A stretch of DNA of 64,000 bases from JAOTVV01 sp039591075 (GTDB taxonomy: Bacteria; Gemmatimonadota; Gemmatimonadetes; Gemmatimonadales; GWC2-71-9), in contig JBDHEI010000012.1 of NCBI GenBank assembly GCA_039591075.1, positions 1-64,000 of the forward strand. Direction: 5' to 3'. Of the stretch, positions 32,104 to 41,023 are shown one piece after another (within the stretch, counting starts at the first letter, position 1; each line of letters opens with the position of its first letter). The notes under the pieces are model-generated. The model was not told the DNA's origin and made no database searches. It worked only from the letters and a program-made list of their open reading frames with translations. Made by a program: the position numbers and the translations under genes.

Positions 32104-33479
32104 GCTGCCGCGCCGCTGAGCTGCCGCATCAGCTCTCGACCCACGTCGGTGATGTCACCGGCCCCCAACGTCACCACAACATCCCCGTCGGCCACCAGTG
32201 CGGCCACGCGGTCGGTCACGTTTCCGCGGACGGGTACCCACTCCACCACCGCGCCGGCCATGCGGGCCGCCTCTGCCACCACTTCACCTGTCACCCCGGG
32301 AATCGGCTGCTCGCGGGCCGGATAGATCTCGGTCACGACCGCCCGGTCAGCCATCGCGAGCGCAATGCCCATGGCCTGCCCCAGGTCGCGGGTCCGCGAG
32401 AAGAGATGGGGCTGGAAGACGGCGACGAGCCGGGCGTCGGGATACCGCTGCCGCATCGCCCCCAGGGTTGCCGCCACCTCGGAGGGGTGATGCGCGTAGT
32501 CGTCCACGATGGTCACCCCTCGAACGGTACCCAGCAGCTCGAACCGCCGTCCCACCCCGGCGAATCCTGACAGCCCATCGACGGACGCGTCCACGTCGGC
32601 TCCGATGGCCAGGGCCGCCCCGACAGCCATCGCGGCGTTTCGGAGGTTGTGCAGACCAGGCACGCGAAGCTCGAGCCGCACGGTGTTTCCGTCGGGCAGC
32701 GTCAACACCGCAGCATTCCGTTTCGGCTCGCGCACCACATCGGTGAGCCGGAGATCCGCATGCTTGGCCAACCCCACAGTCCACACCGGGACCGCGATCG
32801 CATCGCCGACTCGCTTCGCCCCGCCGTCATCGGCCCCCACCAGCACTCGCTCCGCCCGTCCGGCGAACCGGATGAACGCCTCCTCCAAGGCCTCCAACGA
32901 GCCATAGCACTCCAGGTGATCGGCCTCGACGTTGTTCACCAGAGCGACGGTGGGCGTGAGCTCGAGGAAGGAGCGATCGTATTCGTCTGCCTCGACGACG
33001 AAGAGCGCGTCACCCCCGAACCGGACGTTCCCCTCCCACGCATTGACGCGCCCTCCCACGAGCGCTGTCGGGTTTCGCCCGGCCGCGGTGAGCGCCTCGG
33101 TGACCATCGCCGTGGTCGTCGTCTTACCGTGCGTGCCGGCCACCCCGATCACCTTCCCCCCCTCGACCACCGCCGAGAGCGCGTGCGCCCTGGTCATCAC
33201 CGGCAGGCCGGCGGCCCGCGCAGCGGCGACCTCCGGATGACCGGCGGCAACCGCAGCGGTGTAAACCAATGCGCGAGAGTCGCTTACGTGGCTTGGATCG
33301 TGGCCCGACAGCACCTCGGCCCCCTGCCGCCGCAACTCGTCGGCGGCTTCGGGATGAACGTCACAGCCGGAGACGGCAACCCCGCGGCGCAGGGCGACGA
33401 GTGCCAGCGCACTCATCCCAGCGCCCGCTATCCCCATGAAATGGATGGGTCGGGGATCGTCAGGGGCAAAAAGGTGCAT
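32100..33479 (-). CDS. murC: UDP-N-acetylmuramate--L-alanine ligase
   Basis: First of the Mur ligases, adding L-Ala to UDP-MurNAc. The 459 residues show the N-terminal UDP-binding GIAGAGMSALA, the ATP loop GVAGTHGKTTTTAM, VVEADEYDRSFL, NNVEADHLECY and the C-terminal DDYAHHPSEVAATL. The ATG at 33479 lies 51 bases after the murG stop; the gap contains a TATATT -10 box but no Shine-Dalgarno site, so an internal promoter is likely. murB, usually next, is absent here, and ftsQ follows directly. Confidence 0.96.
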   Translation of the reverse strand: MHLFAPDDPRPIHFMGIAGAGMSALALVALRRGVAVSGCDVHPEAADELRRQGAEVLSGHDPSHVSDSRALVYTAAVAAGHPEVAAARAAGLPVMTRAHALSAVVEGGKVIGVAGTHGKTTTTAMVTEALTAAGRNPTALVGGRVNAWEGNVRFGGDALFVVEADEYDRSFLELTPTVALVNNVEADHLECYGSLEALEEAFIRFAGRAERVLVGADDGGAKRVGDAIAVPVWTVGLAKHADLRLTDVVREPKRNAAVLTLPDGNTVRLELRVPGLHNLRNAAMAVGAALAIGADVDASVDGLSGFAGVGRRFELLGTVRGVTIVDDYAHHPSEVAATLGAMRQRYPDARLVAVFQPHLFSRTRDLGQAMGIALAMADRAVVTEIYPAREQPIPGVTGEVVAEAARMAGAVVEWVPVRGNVTDRVAALVADGDVVVTLGAGDITDVGRELMRQLSGAAA

Positions 33480-33491
33480 CGGTGGGCAGCT

Positions 33492-33520
33492 AATATAAGG
33501 CGATCGCGAAAGTTGCGAAA
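33492..33520 (-). promoter_or_regulatory. Possible internal promoter ahead of murC-ftsQ-ftsA-ftsZ
   Basis: Minus strand: TATATT (33497-33492, 5 of 6) 12 bases before the murC ATG, with a weak TTTCGC -35 at 17 bases (33520-33515). The 51-base gap is AT-richer than its surroundings and is the largest break in the cell-wall gene run. Confidence 0.4.
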
Positions 33521-33530
33521 GGTACTGGAC

Positions 33531-34625
33531 TTAGCTCACTAGGGACAGGATGTGGCGGGCGATGTTTTGGGCTGCTTTCGGGTACCCTCGGGCCCGTGCC
33601 GCGGCCTCCATCCGGGACCGGTCGGCGGGGGAATCGAGGAGCTGACGAACGGTGCGCGCGAGCGCTTTGGGACCAAGGTGGTCCTGGCCAAGGTGCACGG
33701 CCGCCCCCGCCTGAGCTAGCGCCTCGGCGTTTCTGGCCTGGTGGCTGCTGGCGGCGGTCGGCAGCGGAACTAGCACGGACGGCAGTCCCCAGGCACACAG
33801 CTCTGCGGTCGTCATCGCCCCCGCTCGGGCCACCACGAGATCCGCCGCCGCGTAAGCATCCGCCACGGGGTCCCAAAATGGCCGCACGATGCAATCGGGC
33901 TCCCGGTGATGGGCGCGAAACTCATCGTACATCGCTGGCCCGGTGCTCCATAGCACACCGCAGCCCCGGAACGCCCCGCTTCTCACGGCGCCCGCCACGG
34001 CCTCGTTGACGGCCCTGGCTCCCTGGCTCCCCCCCATGACGAACACCACCGGGGCATCGGCCGGCAGGCCGAGCCGCGTCTTGGCCTCGGCCCGGTCGGG
34101 CCGTGGGTCGAGCGGCGGTACGATGGGGTTGCCGTACTGGCACACCTCCGTGCGGCGGCCTGGGCGGAGATGGAGCCGGGCTTCCGGATACCCCAGGTGA
34201 ACCTGCCGGGCTCGGCTGGCGAGCCACCGCGTCGTGAGGCCCGGAAAGGCGTTCTGCTCCTGAAGCACCAGCGGCACCCCACGCCGCATGGCCTGCCACA
34301 GGATGGGCCCGGACGCGTAGCCTCCGGTCCCCACCGCCACCGCCGGCTGCTCCGCCGCCAACAGCCGCGCGCCGGACCTGAGCAGTCGGGCGAGAATCAG
34401 TGGCCAGCGCAGATTCCGCCACCAGGCACGACGGTAGAGCGGCTCGGCCGGAAGGAGGTGGTAGCGGAAGGGGCGCGTCGGGAGAATGCGGGCTTCGACA
34501 CCGCGCGCTGCCCCCACCAGCACCGGCTCGACGTCCTTGGCTTCGGCGCGCAGCGCGTCGGCGAGGGCAAGTGCGGGCATCAAATGGCCACCCGTTCCGC
34601 CCCCCGCGATCAGCACCCGGATCAC
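33531..34625 (-). CDS. murG: UDP-GlcNAc:lipid I N-acetylglucosaminyltransferase MurG
   Basis: Peripheral inner-membrane GT28 enzyme converting lipid I to lipid II. The 364 residues have the N-terminal glycine loop IAGGGTGGHLMPALA, VGTGGYASGP, the QEQNAFPGLTTR motif, VMGGSQGARAVNEAV and RAGAMTTAELCAWGLPSVLVPLPTA for the UDP-GlcNAc site. The GTG at 34625 overlaps the ftsW stop by 4 bases; the open frame upstream belongs to no conserved sequence. It is followed by the murC gap. Confidence 0.96.
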   Translation of the reverse strand: MIRVLIAGGGTGGHLMPALALADALRAEAKDVEPVLVGAARGVEARILPTRPFRYHLLPAEPLYRRAWWRNLRWPLILARLLRSGARLLAAEQPAVAVGTGGYASGPILWQAMRRGVPLVLQEQNAFPGLTTRWLASRARQVHLGYPEARLHLRPGRRTEVCQYGNPIVPPLDPRPDRAEAKTRLGLPADAPVVFVMGGSQGARAVNEAVAGAVRSGAFRGCGVLWSTGPAMYDEFRAHHREPDCIVRPFWDPVADAYAAADLVVARAGAMTTAELCAWGLPSVLVPLPTAASSHQARNAEALAQAGAAVHLGQDHLGPKALARTVRQLLDSPADRSRMEAAARARGYPKAAQNIARHILSLVS

Positions 34626-35755
34626 GCTCTGGACTCCGCCCGTGAACGCTGGATCGCGATGTTCATGAGCACGCCGGTGGCGAGGAACGACACCAGCAGG
34701 GACGACCGGCCGAATGAGATAAACGGCAGCGAGATCCCGGTCGTTGGCACCACAGCCATCGTCACGCCGATGTGCAGCACGGCGGCCAGCCCGATCATTA
34801 CGGTGAGCCCGGTAGCGAGGAGCATGCCGAAGGTGTCCGACGCGCGACGCGCGATCCGGAATCCTAGGATCAGGTAGAGCCCGAAGAGCCCAACCATCAC
34901 ACATACGCCGACGAAGCCCCATTCCTCGCCGATCGTGCTGAAGATGAAGTCCGAGTATGCGTACTGGAGGTGCCCGAGCTTCTGGAGCCCCTCGCCAAAC
35001 CCGACCCCGACGGTCCGACCCGCTCCCATCCCGATGAGGGACTGATTGATCTGCCAGTTGGCCTCCGCGGCATCGCTGCCGGCGCTCAGGAAGCCGGTAA
35101 GCCGAGCCAGACGGTATTGCACCGAGACGATCTGGTGCCAGGCGATCGGTACCGCCACCAGGCCGAGCAGGAGGAAGTGCCCAATTCTGGCCCCGGCAGC
35201 GAACAGGACGGTCCCGGCGATCACCAGCAGGATGGCCCCGGTCGAGAGATCGGGTTCGATTACCACGAGGGCCGACAGCGGGACGAGGATGACGAGGAAC
35301 GGCAGGATCCCTCCGCGGAACCCACGCAACTTGTTCCCCTTCCGGGCGGCAAGCATCGCGGTCCACAGCACGACGACGAACTTGGCAGCCTCCGAGGGCT
35401 GAATCCTCCACCCGAACACGCTGAACCAGCGGCGCGCGCCGTTTACCTCGGGCGCCACGGCATGAGTGAACGGCAGGATCAGCACCACGAGCAGGAGCGC
35501 TGTGACACCAAGGAACGGCCAGGCGAGCGGTCGCCACCGGTGATAGTCCACCCTGGCAACGATCACCAACACAATGACACCGACGATCACTCCGAGCAGC
35601 TGCTGGCGAGCGAAATGGCTCCCGGCGTACCCGTCCTGGACGGCCCAGATGCTCGATGCGCTATACACGACTGCCACCCCGAACACGCCGAGCGTGGCCG
35701 CGAGGATCCCCAGCAGACGGCTCTCCCAGAGATGAGTCTCGTCGCGCGTCACCAT
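34622..35755 (-). CDS. ftsW: SEDS-family peptidoglycan polymerase FtsW
   Basis: Multi-spanning inner-membrane glycosyltransferase of the divisome. The 377 residues contain about ten membrane helices and SEDS landmarks: VYSASS in the first helix, NGARRWFSVFGWRIQPSEAAKF, the VVIEPDLSTGAILL loop with the catalytic-type Asp, and the C-terminal TTGISLPFISFGRSSLLVSF. The ATG at 35755 shares one base with the murD stop. An upstream start at 35830 would overlap murD and lacks conservation. FtsW over RodA is based on the cluster. Confidence 0.95.
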   Translation of the reverse strand: MVTRDETHLWESRLLGILAATLGVFGVAVVYSASSIWAVQDGYAGSHFARQQLLGVIVGVIVLVIVARVDYHRWRPLAWPFLGVTALLLVVLILPFTHAVAPEVNGARRWFSVFGWRIQPSEAAKFVVVLWTAMLAARKGNKLRGFRGGILPFLVILVPLSALVVIEPDLSTGAILLVIAGTVLFAAGARIGHFLLLGLVAVPIAWHQIVSVQYRLARLTGFLSAGSDAAEANWQINQSLIGMGAGRTVGVGFGEGLQKLGHLQYAYSDFIFSTIGEEWGFVGVCVMVGLFGLYLILGFRIARRASDTFGMLLATGLTVMIGLAAVLHIGVTMAVVPTTGISLPFISFGRSSLLVSFLATGVLMNIAIQRSRAESRA

Positions 35756-37098
35756 CAGAGTGCCGCCACGAGGGCGCGGAAGCGGTCGCCGCGCTCCTCG
35801 AAATTCCTGAACTGATCGAAGCTGGCGCACGCCGGAGAGAGCAGCACGGCCCCGCCCTGTGGCACGGCCAGCGCCGCCCGAGACACGGCGTCATCGAATC
35901 GCTCCACAGCCTCCACGAGGCCGGTCGAGCCGAGTTGGCTCGCCAGTTGCGGAGCGGCCTCGCCATACGCGATCACCCGCTGGCACCATGGGCTCAGCGG
36001 CGCGGCGAGTGGGGCAAAGGACTCGCCTTTGGGGTGACCGCCCGCGATGAGAACGTAGGGGCGATCCATGGCGCGCAGCGCGACCCCAGCCGCTGCCACG
36101 TTGGTGGCTTTGGAATCGTTGATCCAGGTGACCGATCCCACGGTCCGCACCGCCTCGAGCCGGTGGGCGGGTGGGCGGAAGCTCTCAATGCCCTTCGCGA
36201 GCGCAGCGGGATCGACGCCGGCGGCCCACACCGCCAAGGCGGCGGCAAGCACGTTCTCGACGTTGTGATCCCCAAGGAGCTGCAGGGACGTGCGGGGCAC
36301 GAGCGCCGTGCCGTCGAGCATCAGATCGCCGCACGTCCGATCGAGCCAGGCGTCTGCACGCCCCCGCACACTGAAGTTGAGGTGCCGACCGCGGGCGCCG
36401 CGTGCAAGCTCGCACACCCCGGCATCGTCGCCATTCACGACCCACACCGACGCGTCGCTCGCGTTCCGAAACAGGAGTCGTTTGTCGGCGTAGTAGGCCT
36501 CCACCGACGAATACCGATCCAGATGGTCCGGCGCGAGGTTGGTGAGCACACCGATCGCGGGCACGAGATGGGGCGAGTCGTGCAGCTGGAAAGACGAGAC
36601 CTCGACGGCGATCCACATCGGGCGCTGCGGATCATCGACGAGATCGGTGAGCGGGCGGCCGATGTTCCCTGCGGCGGTCGACGGAACCCCCGCCTCACTC
36701 AGGAGGTGCGCCACGCAGCGCGTGGTGGTCGTCTTGCCGTTGGTTCCCGTCACAACGATGAGACTCGCATCGGTCAGCGCCCGCGCCCCGAGGTCCAGCT
36801 CGGCCACAATCTCTACGCCCGCGGCGCGGGCGGCGGCGATCGGAGGCGCGTCGGGAGGAACGCCCGGCGACACAATCACCGCCCGTGCGCGCCCAATGCG
36901 GCCCAGGTCGTGGCGGCCGAGCTCCACCGTGACGGTGGGTGGGAGCCGATGCACGGCCTCCTCGAGCGCCGGCGTGCGGGTGGTGTCGGAGGCGTACACC
37001 GAGAGCCCCCGGCTCGCCAACCACGTGCTCGCGGCGATCCCGCTCCTTCCCAGCCCCACGACCGCCACCTCCCCATGACGCCAGGCCTCAGGAATCAT
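35755..37098 (-). CDS. murD: UDP-N-acetylmuramoyl-L-alanine--D-glutamate ligase
   Basis: Mur ligase adding D-Glu. The 447 residues include VAVVGLGRSGIAA, the ATP loop VTGTNGKTTTTRC, EVSSFQLHDSP, NLAPDHLDRYSS and INDSKATNVAAA, with the C-terminal LLSPACASFDQFRNFEERGDRF motif that is diagnostic for MurD. The ATG at 37098 overlaps the mraY stop by 4 bases. Ends at the ftsW start. Confidence 0.96.
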   Translation of the reverse strand: MIPEAWRHGEVAVVGLGRSGIAASTWLASRGLSVYASDTTRTPALEEAVHRLPPTVTVELGRHDLGRIGRARAVIVSPGVPPDAPPIAAARAAGVEIVAELDLGARALTDASLIVVTGTNGKTTTTRCVAHLLSEAGVPSTAAGNIGRPLTDLVDDPQRPMWIAVEVSSFQLHDSPHLVPAIGVLTNLAPDHLDRYSSVEAYYADKRLLFRNASDASVWVVNGDDAGVCELARGARGRHLNFSVRGRADAWLDRTCGDLMLDGTALVPRTSLQLLGDHNVENVLAAALAVWAAGVDPAALAKGIESFRPPAHRLEAVRTVGSVTWINDSKATNVAAAGVALRAMDRPYVLIAGGHPKGESFAPLAAPLSPWCQRVIAYGEAAPQLASQLGSTGLVEAVERFDDAVSRAALAVPQGGAVLLSPACASFDQFRNFEERGDRFRALVAAL

Positions 37099-38216
37099 CG
37101 GATCTTCAGGGTCGACAACGCCAGAAGGGCGCACAGAATGCCGACGATATAAAACCGCGCGACCACCTTCGATTCGGCCCACCCGAGCTTTTCGAAGTGG
37201 TGATGCAGCGGGGCCATCCGAAAGACGCGGTGTTGATCCGCGTACTCCCGGCCGCGAGTGCGCTTGCGCCAGCGGTAGGCGCCCGTTTGGACGATCACCG
37301 ACACCGTTTCCGCCGCGAACACACCGCCCACGACAAGCAGCAGAAACTCCGACTTGAGCAGAATCGCCACGGTCCCGAACGCGCCGCCGATGGCGAGACT
37401 GCCCGTATCGCCCATGAACACATCGGCCGGATGCGCGTTGAACCACAGGAACCCGAGGGCCGCCCCCATGAGAGCCGCGCAGAACACGGCGAGCTCCCCC
37501 GCCCCCGGCAGGTAATAGACGAACAGGTACTGAGCGGTATCGGTCCGACCGAACACGTACGCAAACACCGCGAACGTCGGCGCGGCGATGGCGGTGAGCC
37601 CCGCCGCCAGCCCATCGAGTCCGTCGGTGAGGTTCACGGCGTTGCTCGTTCCGGTCTCGACGAACGCCACGAACGCCACGTACAGCACGACCGGCAGGGG
37701 GAGCAGCACGTACTTGAAGAACGGTACCGTGGTCGTCGCGGCCGGTACGTCGCCCCACGGCGGCCAGATGAGTAGGTAGGTGCCGAGCACCACGCCGAAC
37801 GTCACCTGGCCGATCAGCTTGTACCGCGCGACCAGTCCCCGCGCCTTCCCCGAGATGAACTTGAGGTAATCGTCGACGAAGCCGATACACCCCATCCACA
37901 ACGTCGCGACGATCGCCACGACGACGAACCGATTGTTCAGCGGCGCCCACAAGATGGCCGGCAGCAGCGTCGAGGTCAGAATGATGAGCCCGCCCATGGT
38001 GGGCGTGCCACGCTTCCCCTGGTGGGACGCCGGCCCGTCGGCTCTGATCACCTGGCCAATGTGCCTTCCCCTCAAAACCCGGATGATGGCCGGACCGACC
38101 ACGAACGACAGCACGATGGCCGTCACCGCTGCCCCGGCGGCCCGGAACGAGATGTAGTTGAACAGGTTGAAGACAATGGACTTGGAGGAGAGCGGCGCCA
38201 GGAGATGGTAGAGCAC
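37095..38216 (-). CDS. mraY: Phospho-MurNAc-pentapeptide transferase MraY
   Basis: Ten-helix inner-membrane enzyme making lipid I from UDP-MurNAc-pentapeptide and undecaprenyl phosphate. The 373 residues include SHQGKRGTPTMGGL, the Asp-rich GFVDDYLKF loop, NLTDGLDGLA, FMGDTGSLAIGG and the C-terminal HHHFEKLGWAESKVV. All catalytic-type Asp and the HHH motif are present. The start at 38216 is 9 bases after the murF stop. Order murE-murF-mraY-murD is the common bacterial one. Confidence 0.97.
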   Translation of the reverse strand: MLYHLLAPLSSKSIVFNLFNYISFRAAGAAVTAIVLSFVVGPAIIRVLRGRHIGQVIRADGPASHQGKRGTPTMGGLIILTSTLLPAILWAPLNNRFVVVAIVATLWMGCIGFVDDYLKFISGKARGLVARYKLIGQVTFGVVLGTYLLIWPPWGDVPAATTTVPFFKYVLLPLPVVLYVAFVAFVETGTSNAVNLTDGLDGLAAGLTAIAAPTFAVFAYVFGRTDTAQYLFVYYLPGAGELAVFCAALMGAALGFLWFNAHPADVFMGDTGSLAIGGAFGTVAILLKSEFLLLVVGGVFAAETVSVIVQTGAYRWRKRTRGREYADQHRVFRMAPLHHHFEKLGWAESKVVARFYIVGILCALLALSTLKIR

Positions 38217-38225
38217 GGAGCGTCT

Positions 38226-39563
38226 TCACCCAGGAATGATGAAAGGAATGGCCTGTTCCAACTGCACGCCGCGGGAGGCCTTGACGAGAACGACCTCGTC
38301 GCCCGAGAGTCGATCGGCCACCCGTCGCCCCAAAGTGGCAGGGTCTTCGGCCACGATCAACCGGTCGCCGAGCTCCGCAGCCCACCTATCGAAACCAGCA
38401 ACGAACCCCCCGGTGACGCCGACCAGGGTCGGCCGGTGGCGCACCACCACCGCCGCCACCTGCTCGTGCAGTGCCGCGCTGTCGTTCCCCAGCTCCAGCA
38501 TCGTGCCCAGCACCACTGCCAAGGACCGCGTGCCGCGGAGCGCCGCGGCGGTCTCGAGCGCCGCCCGCACGGAGTCCGGGTTCGCGTTGTACGCATCGTT
38601 GATCACGGTCAGCGCACCGCGGCGAATGATTTCACATCGGCCGGATGGCAGCGTTAGGGTTTCCAGGGCCCGAGCGGCCCGCCCCACGTCGATCCCCAGC
38701 TCGACGGCCACGGCAAGCGCCACCATCGCGTTGTCCACCTGGTGCCGGCCGATCAGCGGGAGCCGCACCTCGGCCTCCCGAAACCGGACTCGAGCGCGCC
38801 CTTCGGCATCCAGGTCCCAATTGGTGGGAACGATGTCGGCTTCTGCGGCGGTGCCAGCCACGACCACCCGAGGGGCTACCCGCCGCGCCTCGCGTGCCAG
38901 CTCCGGTGGCGTGGTCCCGACCACCGCCGTGGGCACGCCCTCGAGGAGACTCACCTTCTCCGCGAGCACCCCGGCAACCGACCCGAACCCCTCGAGATGT
39001 CCGGCTGCGACGTTCGTGACCACGCCGACCGACGGCTCGATGATGTCACGCAGGCGCGCAACCTCCCCCGGGATGCTCGCCCCGGCTTCGACCACCAGCG
39101 CCTGGACGGTGTCGGGCGCCGCCAAGATCGTGAGCGGCACTCCCACCAGGTTGTTGAGGTTGCCGCGAGTCGCGTGGACTGGCCACCGAACGCCCACCAC
39201 GCGCGCCAGCATCTCCTTGGTGGCCGTCTTGCCATTCGTGCCGGTGACGGCCACGACCGGCCCCTGGACGCTGCGGCGTCGCTCCCGGGCAAGTGCCCCG
39301 AGAGCGGCCAGCGTGTCGTCGACGGCGAAACCCACGAGTCCATCGGGCACCGGCGTGCCCTTTCGTACCACCGCTCCCGTCGCCCCCGCGGCCAGCGCCG
39401 CGTCGAGAAACCGGTGCGCGTCGAATCGTTCACCAACCAGGGCCACGAAGAGCGCCCCGGCCGCGAGTGTTCGGGTGTCCGTGCCGATACCCGAGAAGTG
39501 GCACGGCGGAACCGGCGCGAGTCCCAGCACCCGTGCGACGCGCTCACCGGTCCACGGGTTCAC
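38226..39563 (-). CDS. murF: UDP-N-acetylmuramoyl-tripeptide--D-alanyl-D-alanine ligase
   Basis: Mur ligase adding D-Ala-D-Ala. The 445 residues show DTRTLAAGALFVALVGERFDAHRF, the MurF-type ATP loop VTGTNGKTATKEML, NLNNLVGVPLT, NVAAGHLEGFGS and INDAYNANPDSVRAAL. The start is a GTG at 39563 overlapping the murE stop by 4 bases. No ddl gene is in the window, so the D-Ala-D-Ala supply must come from elsewhere. Confidence 0.96.
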   Translation of the reverse strand: MNPWTGERVARVLGLAPVPPCHFSGIGTDTRTLAAGALFVALVGERFDAHRFLDAALAAGATGAVVRKGTPVPDGLVGFAVDDTLAALGALARERRRSVQGPVVAVTGTNGKTATKEMLARVVGVRWPVHATRGNLNNLVGVPLTILAAPDTVQALVVEAGASIPGEVARLRDIIEPSVGVVTNVAAGHLEGFGSVAGVLAEKVSLLEGVPTAVVGTTPPELAREARRVAPRVVVAGTAAEADIVPTNWDLDAEGRARVRFREAEVRLPLIGRHQVDNAMVALAVAVELGIDVGRAARALETLTLPSGRCEIIRRGALTVINDAYNANPDSVRAALETAAALRGTRSLAVVLGTMLELGNDSAALHEQVAAVVVRHRPTLVGVTGGFVAGFDRWAAELGDRLIVAEDPATLGRRVADRLSGDEVVLVKASRGVQLEQAIPFIIPG

Positions 39564-41023
39564 CGTCCGCTCCCCACCAAAGCAGACCGTACGATCTCCC
39601 GCTCGTCGAAAGGGAGGTGCTCGGTGCCGATGACCTGGTAGGTCTCGTGCCCCTTCCCGGCCAACAAGAGGAGGTCGCCCGGCTCGAGCATGGCCACGGC
39701 ACGGGCAATTGCGACTCGTCGGCTCACGATCCGGAGATGCGGGCGCGCCTCCATACCCGCCTCGATGTCGTCCAGGATGCGCTCGGGATCTTCGGTGCGC
39801 GGGTTGTCGGACGTCACAATGGCGAGATCGGCACCCCGCGAGGCCGCCCGACCCATGAGGGGACGCTTGGCCCGATCGCGATCGCCTCCCGCACCGAAGA
39901 GCACGATGAGGCGCCCACGGGTCAGCGGCCGTACCGCGTCGATGGCCCGTTCGAGCGCGTCAGGCGTGTGCGCGTAGTCGCGCAGGATCTGGTAGTCGGC
40001 AGCGACGAGCAATTCGAGGCGGCCTGGGACCTGAGGCACGGTGGCGAGTCGCGCGGCGATCTCGTTGGGCACCATCCCCAATCCCCATGCCGCAGCGGAC
40101 GCCGCCAGCGCATTGGCGACGTTGAAGTCTCCCAACAGCGGGATGCGCACCCTCACCGGGTCGCCATCGAAGACGAAGGTCGCGCGGGACCCCTCAGGTT
40201 CCGGCTCCACCGCTGCCGCCCGAACCGTGGCCGACTCTGCACGGCCGTACGATACGCGGCGAAGCTGCTGCCTGGCTGGCAGGCCTAGCCAGGCAGCGTC
40301 GTCGGCGTTGACGACCTCCACGCCATTGTGGGCCACGTAGTCCGAGAGTCGCGCCTTGGCCTCGAGATACGCCTCTACAGTCGGGTGGTAGTCCAGGTGA
40401 TCGTGGGACAGGTTCGTATACACGGCGCCGTGTAGCGTGAGCGTCTCGAGTCGCCGCTGATCGAGCGCGTGGGATGAAGCTTCCATGGCGACGGTGCTGA
40501 CCCCCCGCGATCGGAGCGCGGCCAGGGCCGCCTGCAAGGCCACCGCACCGGGCGTCGTCAGGCTGGCGACGCCCTCGATCGGGACACCGTCTCCGTCGAA
40601 GGCGCCGAGGGTTCCGATCGACGCTGCCGTGCCGTCACCATTCAGGAGGTGATGCAACAAGGACACCGTGGTCGTCTTCCCATTGGTACCCGTCACCCCG
40701 ATGATGCGCAGGCCGTCGCCGGGGCGGCCGTACCACTCCCACGCCAGCACCGCGGCTGCCGATCGGCCGTCGCGCACCAGTATCTGCGGCACGTCGAGGT
40801 CGAGTCGCCGCTCCACGACGATGGCCGCTGCGCCGCGCGCTACCGCATCGGGGGCGAACGCATGACCGTCGGCGGCCGTGCCGACCACGGCGCAAAACAC
40901 CGCACCGGGTCGGACCTGCCGGGAATCGTCGGCGATCCCGGTGACGTCCATCTCGACGCGCGGCGGGTCGGTGAGCAGTGTGGCGCGCTCCAGAGCCGCG
41001 ACCAGGGACGCGAGGGTGGTCAC
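39560..41023 (-). CDS. murE: UDP-MurNAc-tripeptide synthetase (meso-diaminopimelate-adding)
   Basis: Mur ligase adding the third peptide residue. The 487 residues show DDSRQVRPGAVFCAVVG, VTGTNGKTTTVSLL, THDH-like NLSHDHLDYH, RDYAHTPDALERAI and the DNPR motif (SDNPRTEDPERI), which is characteristic of enzymes using meso-diaminopimelate rather than lysine. It therefore predicts a DAP-type cell wall. The GTG at 41023 overlaps the ftsI stop by 4 bases. Confidence 0.96.
   Translation of the reverse strand: MTTLASLVAALERATLLTDPPRVEMDVTGIADDSRQVRPGAVFCAVVGTAADGHAFAPDAVARGAAAIVVERRLDLDVPQILVRDGRSAAAVLAWEWYGRPGDGLRIIGVTGTNGKTTTVSLLHHLLNGDGTAASIGTLGAFDGDGVPIEGVASLTTPGAVALQAALAALRSRGVSTVAMEASSHALDQRRLETLTLHGAVYTNLSHDHLDYHPTVEAYLEAKARLSDYVAHNGVEVVNADDAAWLGLPARQQLRRVSYGRAESATVRAAAVEPEPEGSRATFVFDGDPVRVRIPLLGDFNVANALAASAAAWGLGMVPNEIAARLATVPQVPGRLELLVAADYQILRDYAHTPDALERAIDAVRPLTRGRLIVLFGAGGDRDRAKRPLMGRAASRGADLAIVTSDNPRTEDPERILDDIEAGMEARPHLRIVSRRVAIARAVAMLEPGDLLLLAGKGHETYQVIGTEHLPFDEREIVRSALVGSGR

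Noticed and set aside
34626..35537. Extension of the murG frame across ftsW
   Set aside because: Same-strand shadow; MurG begins at the GTG at 34625 with its glycine loop.
37099..38385. Extension of the murD frame across mraY
   Set aside because: Same-strand shadow of mraY; MurD begins normally at 37098.
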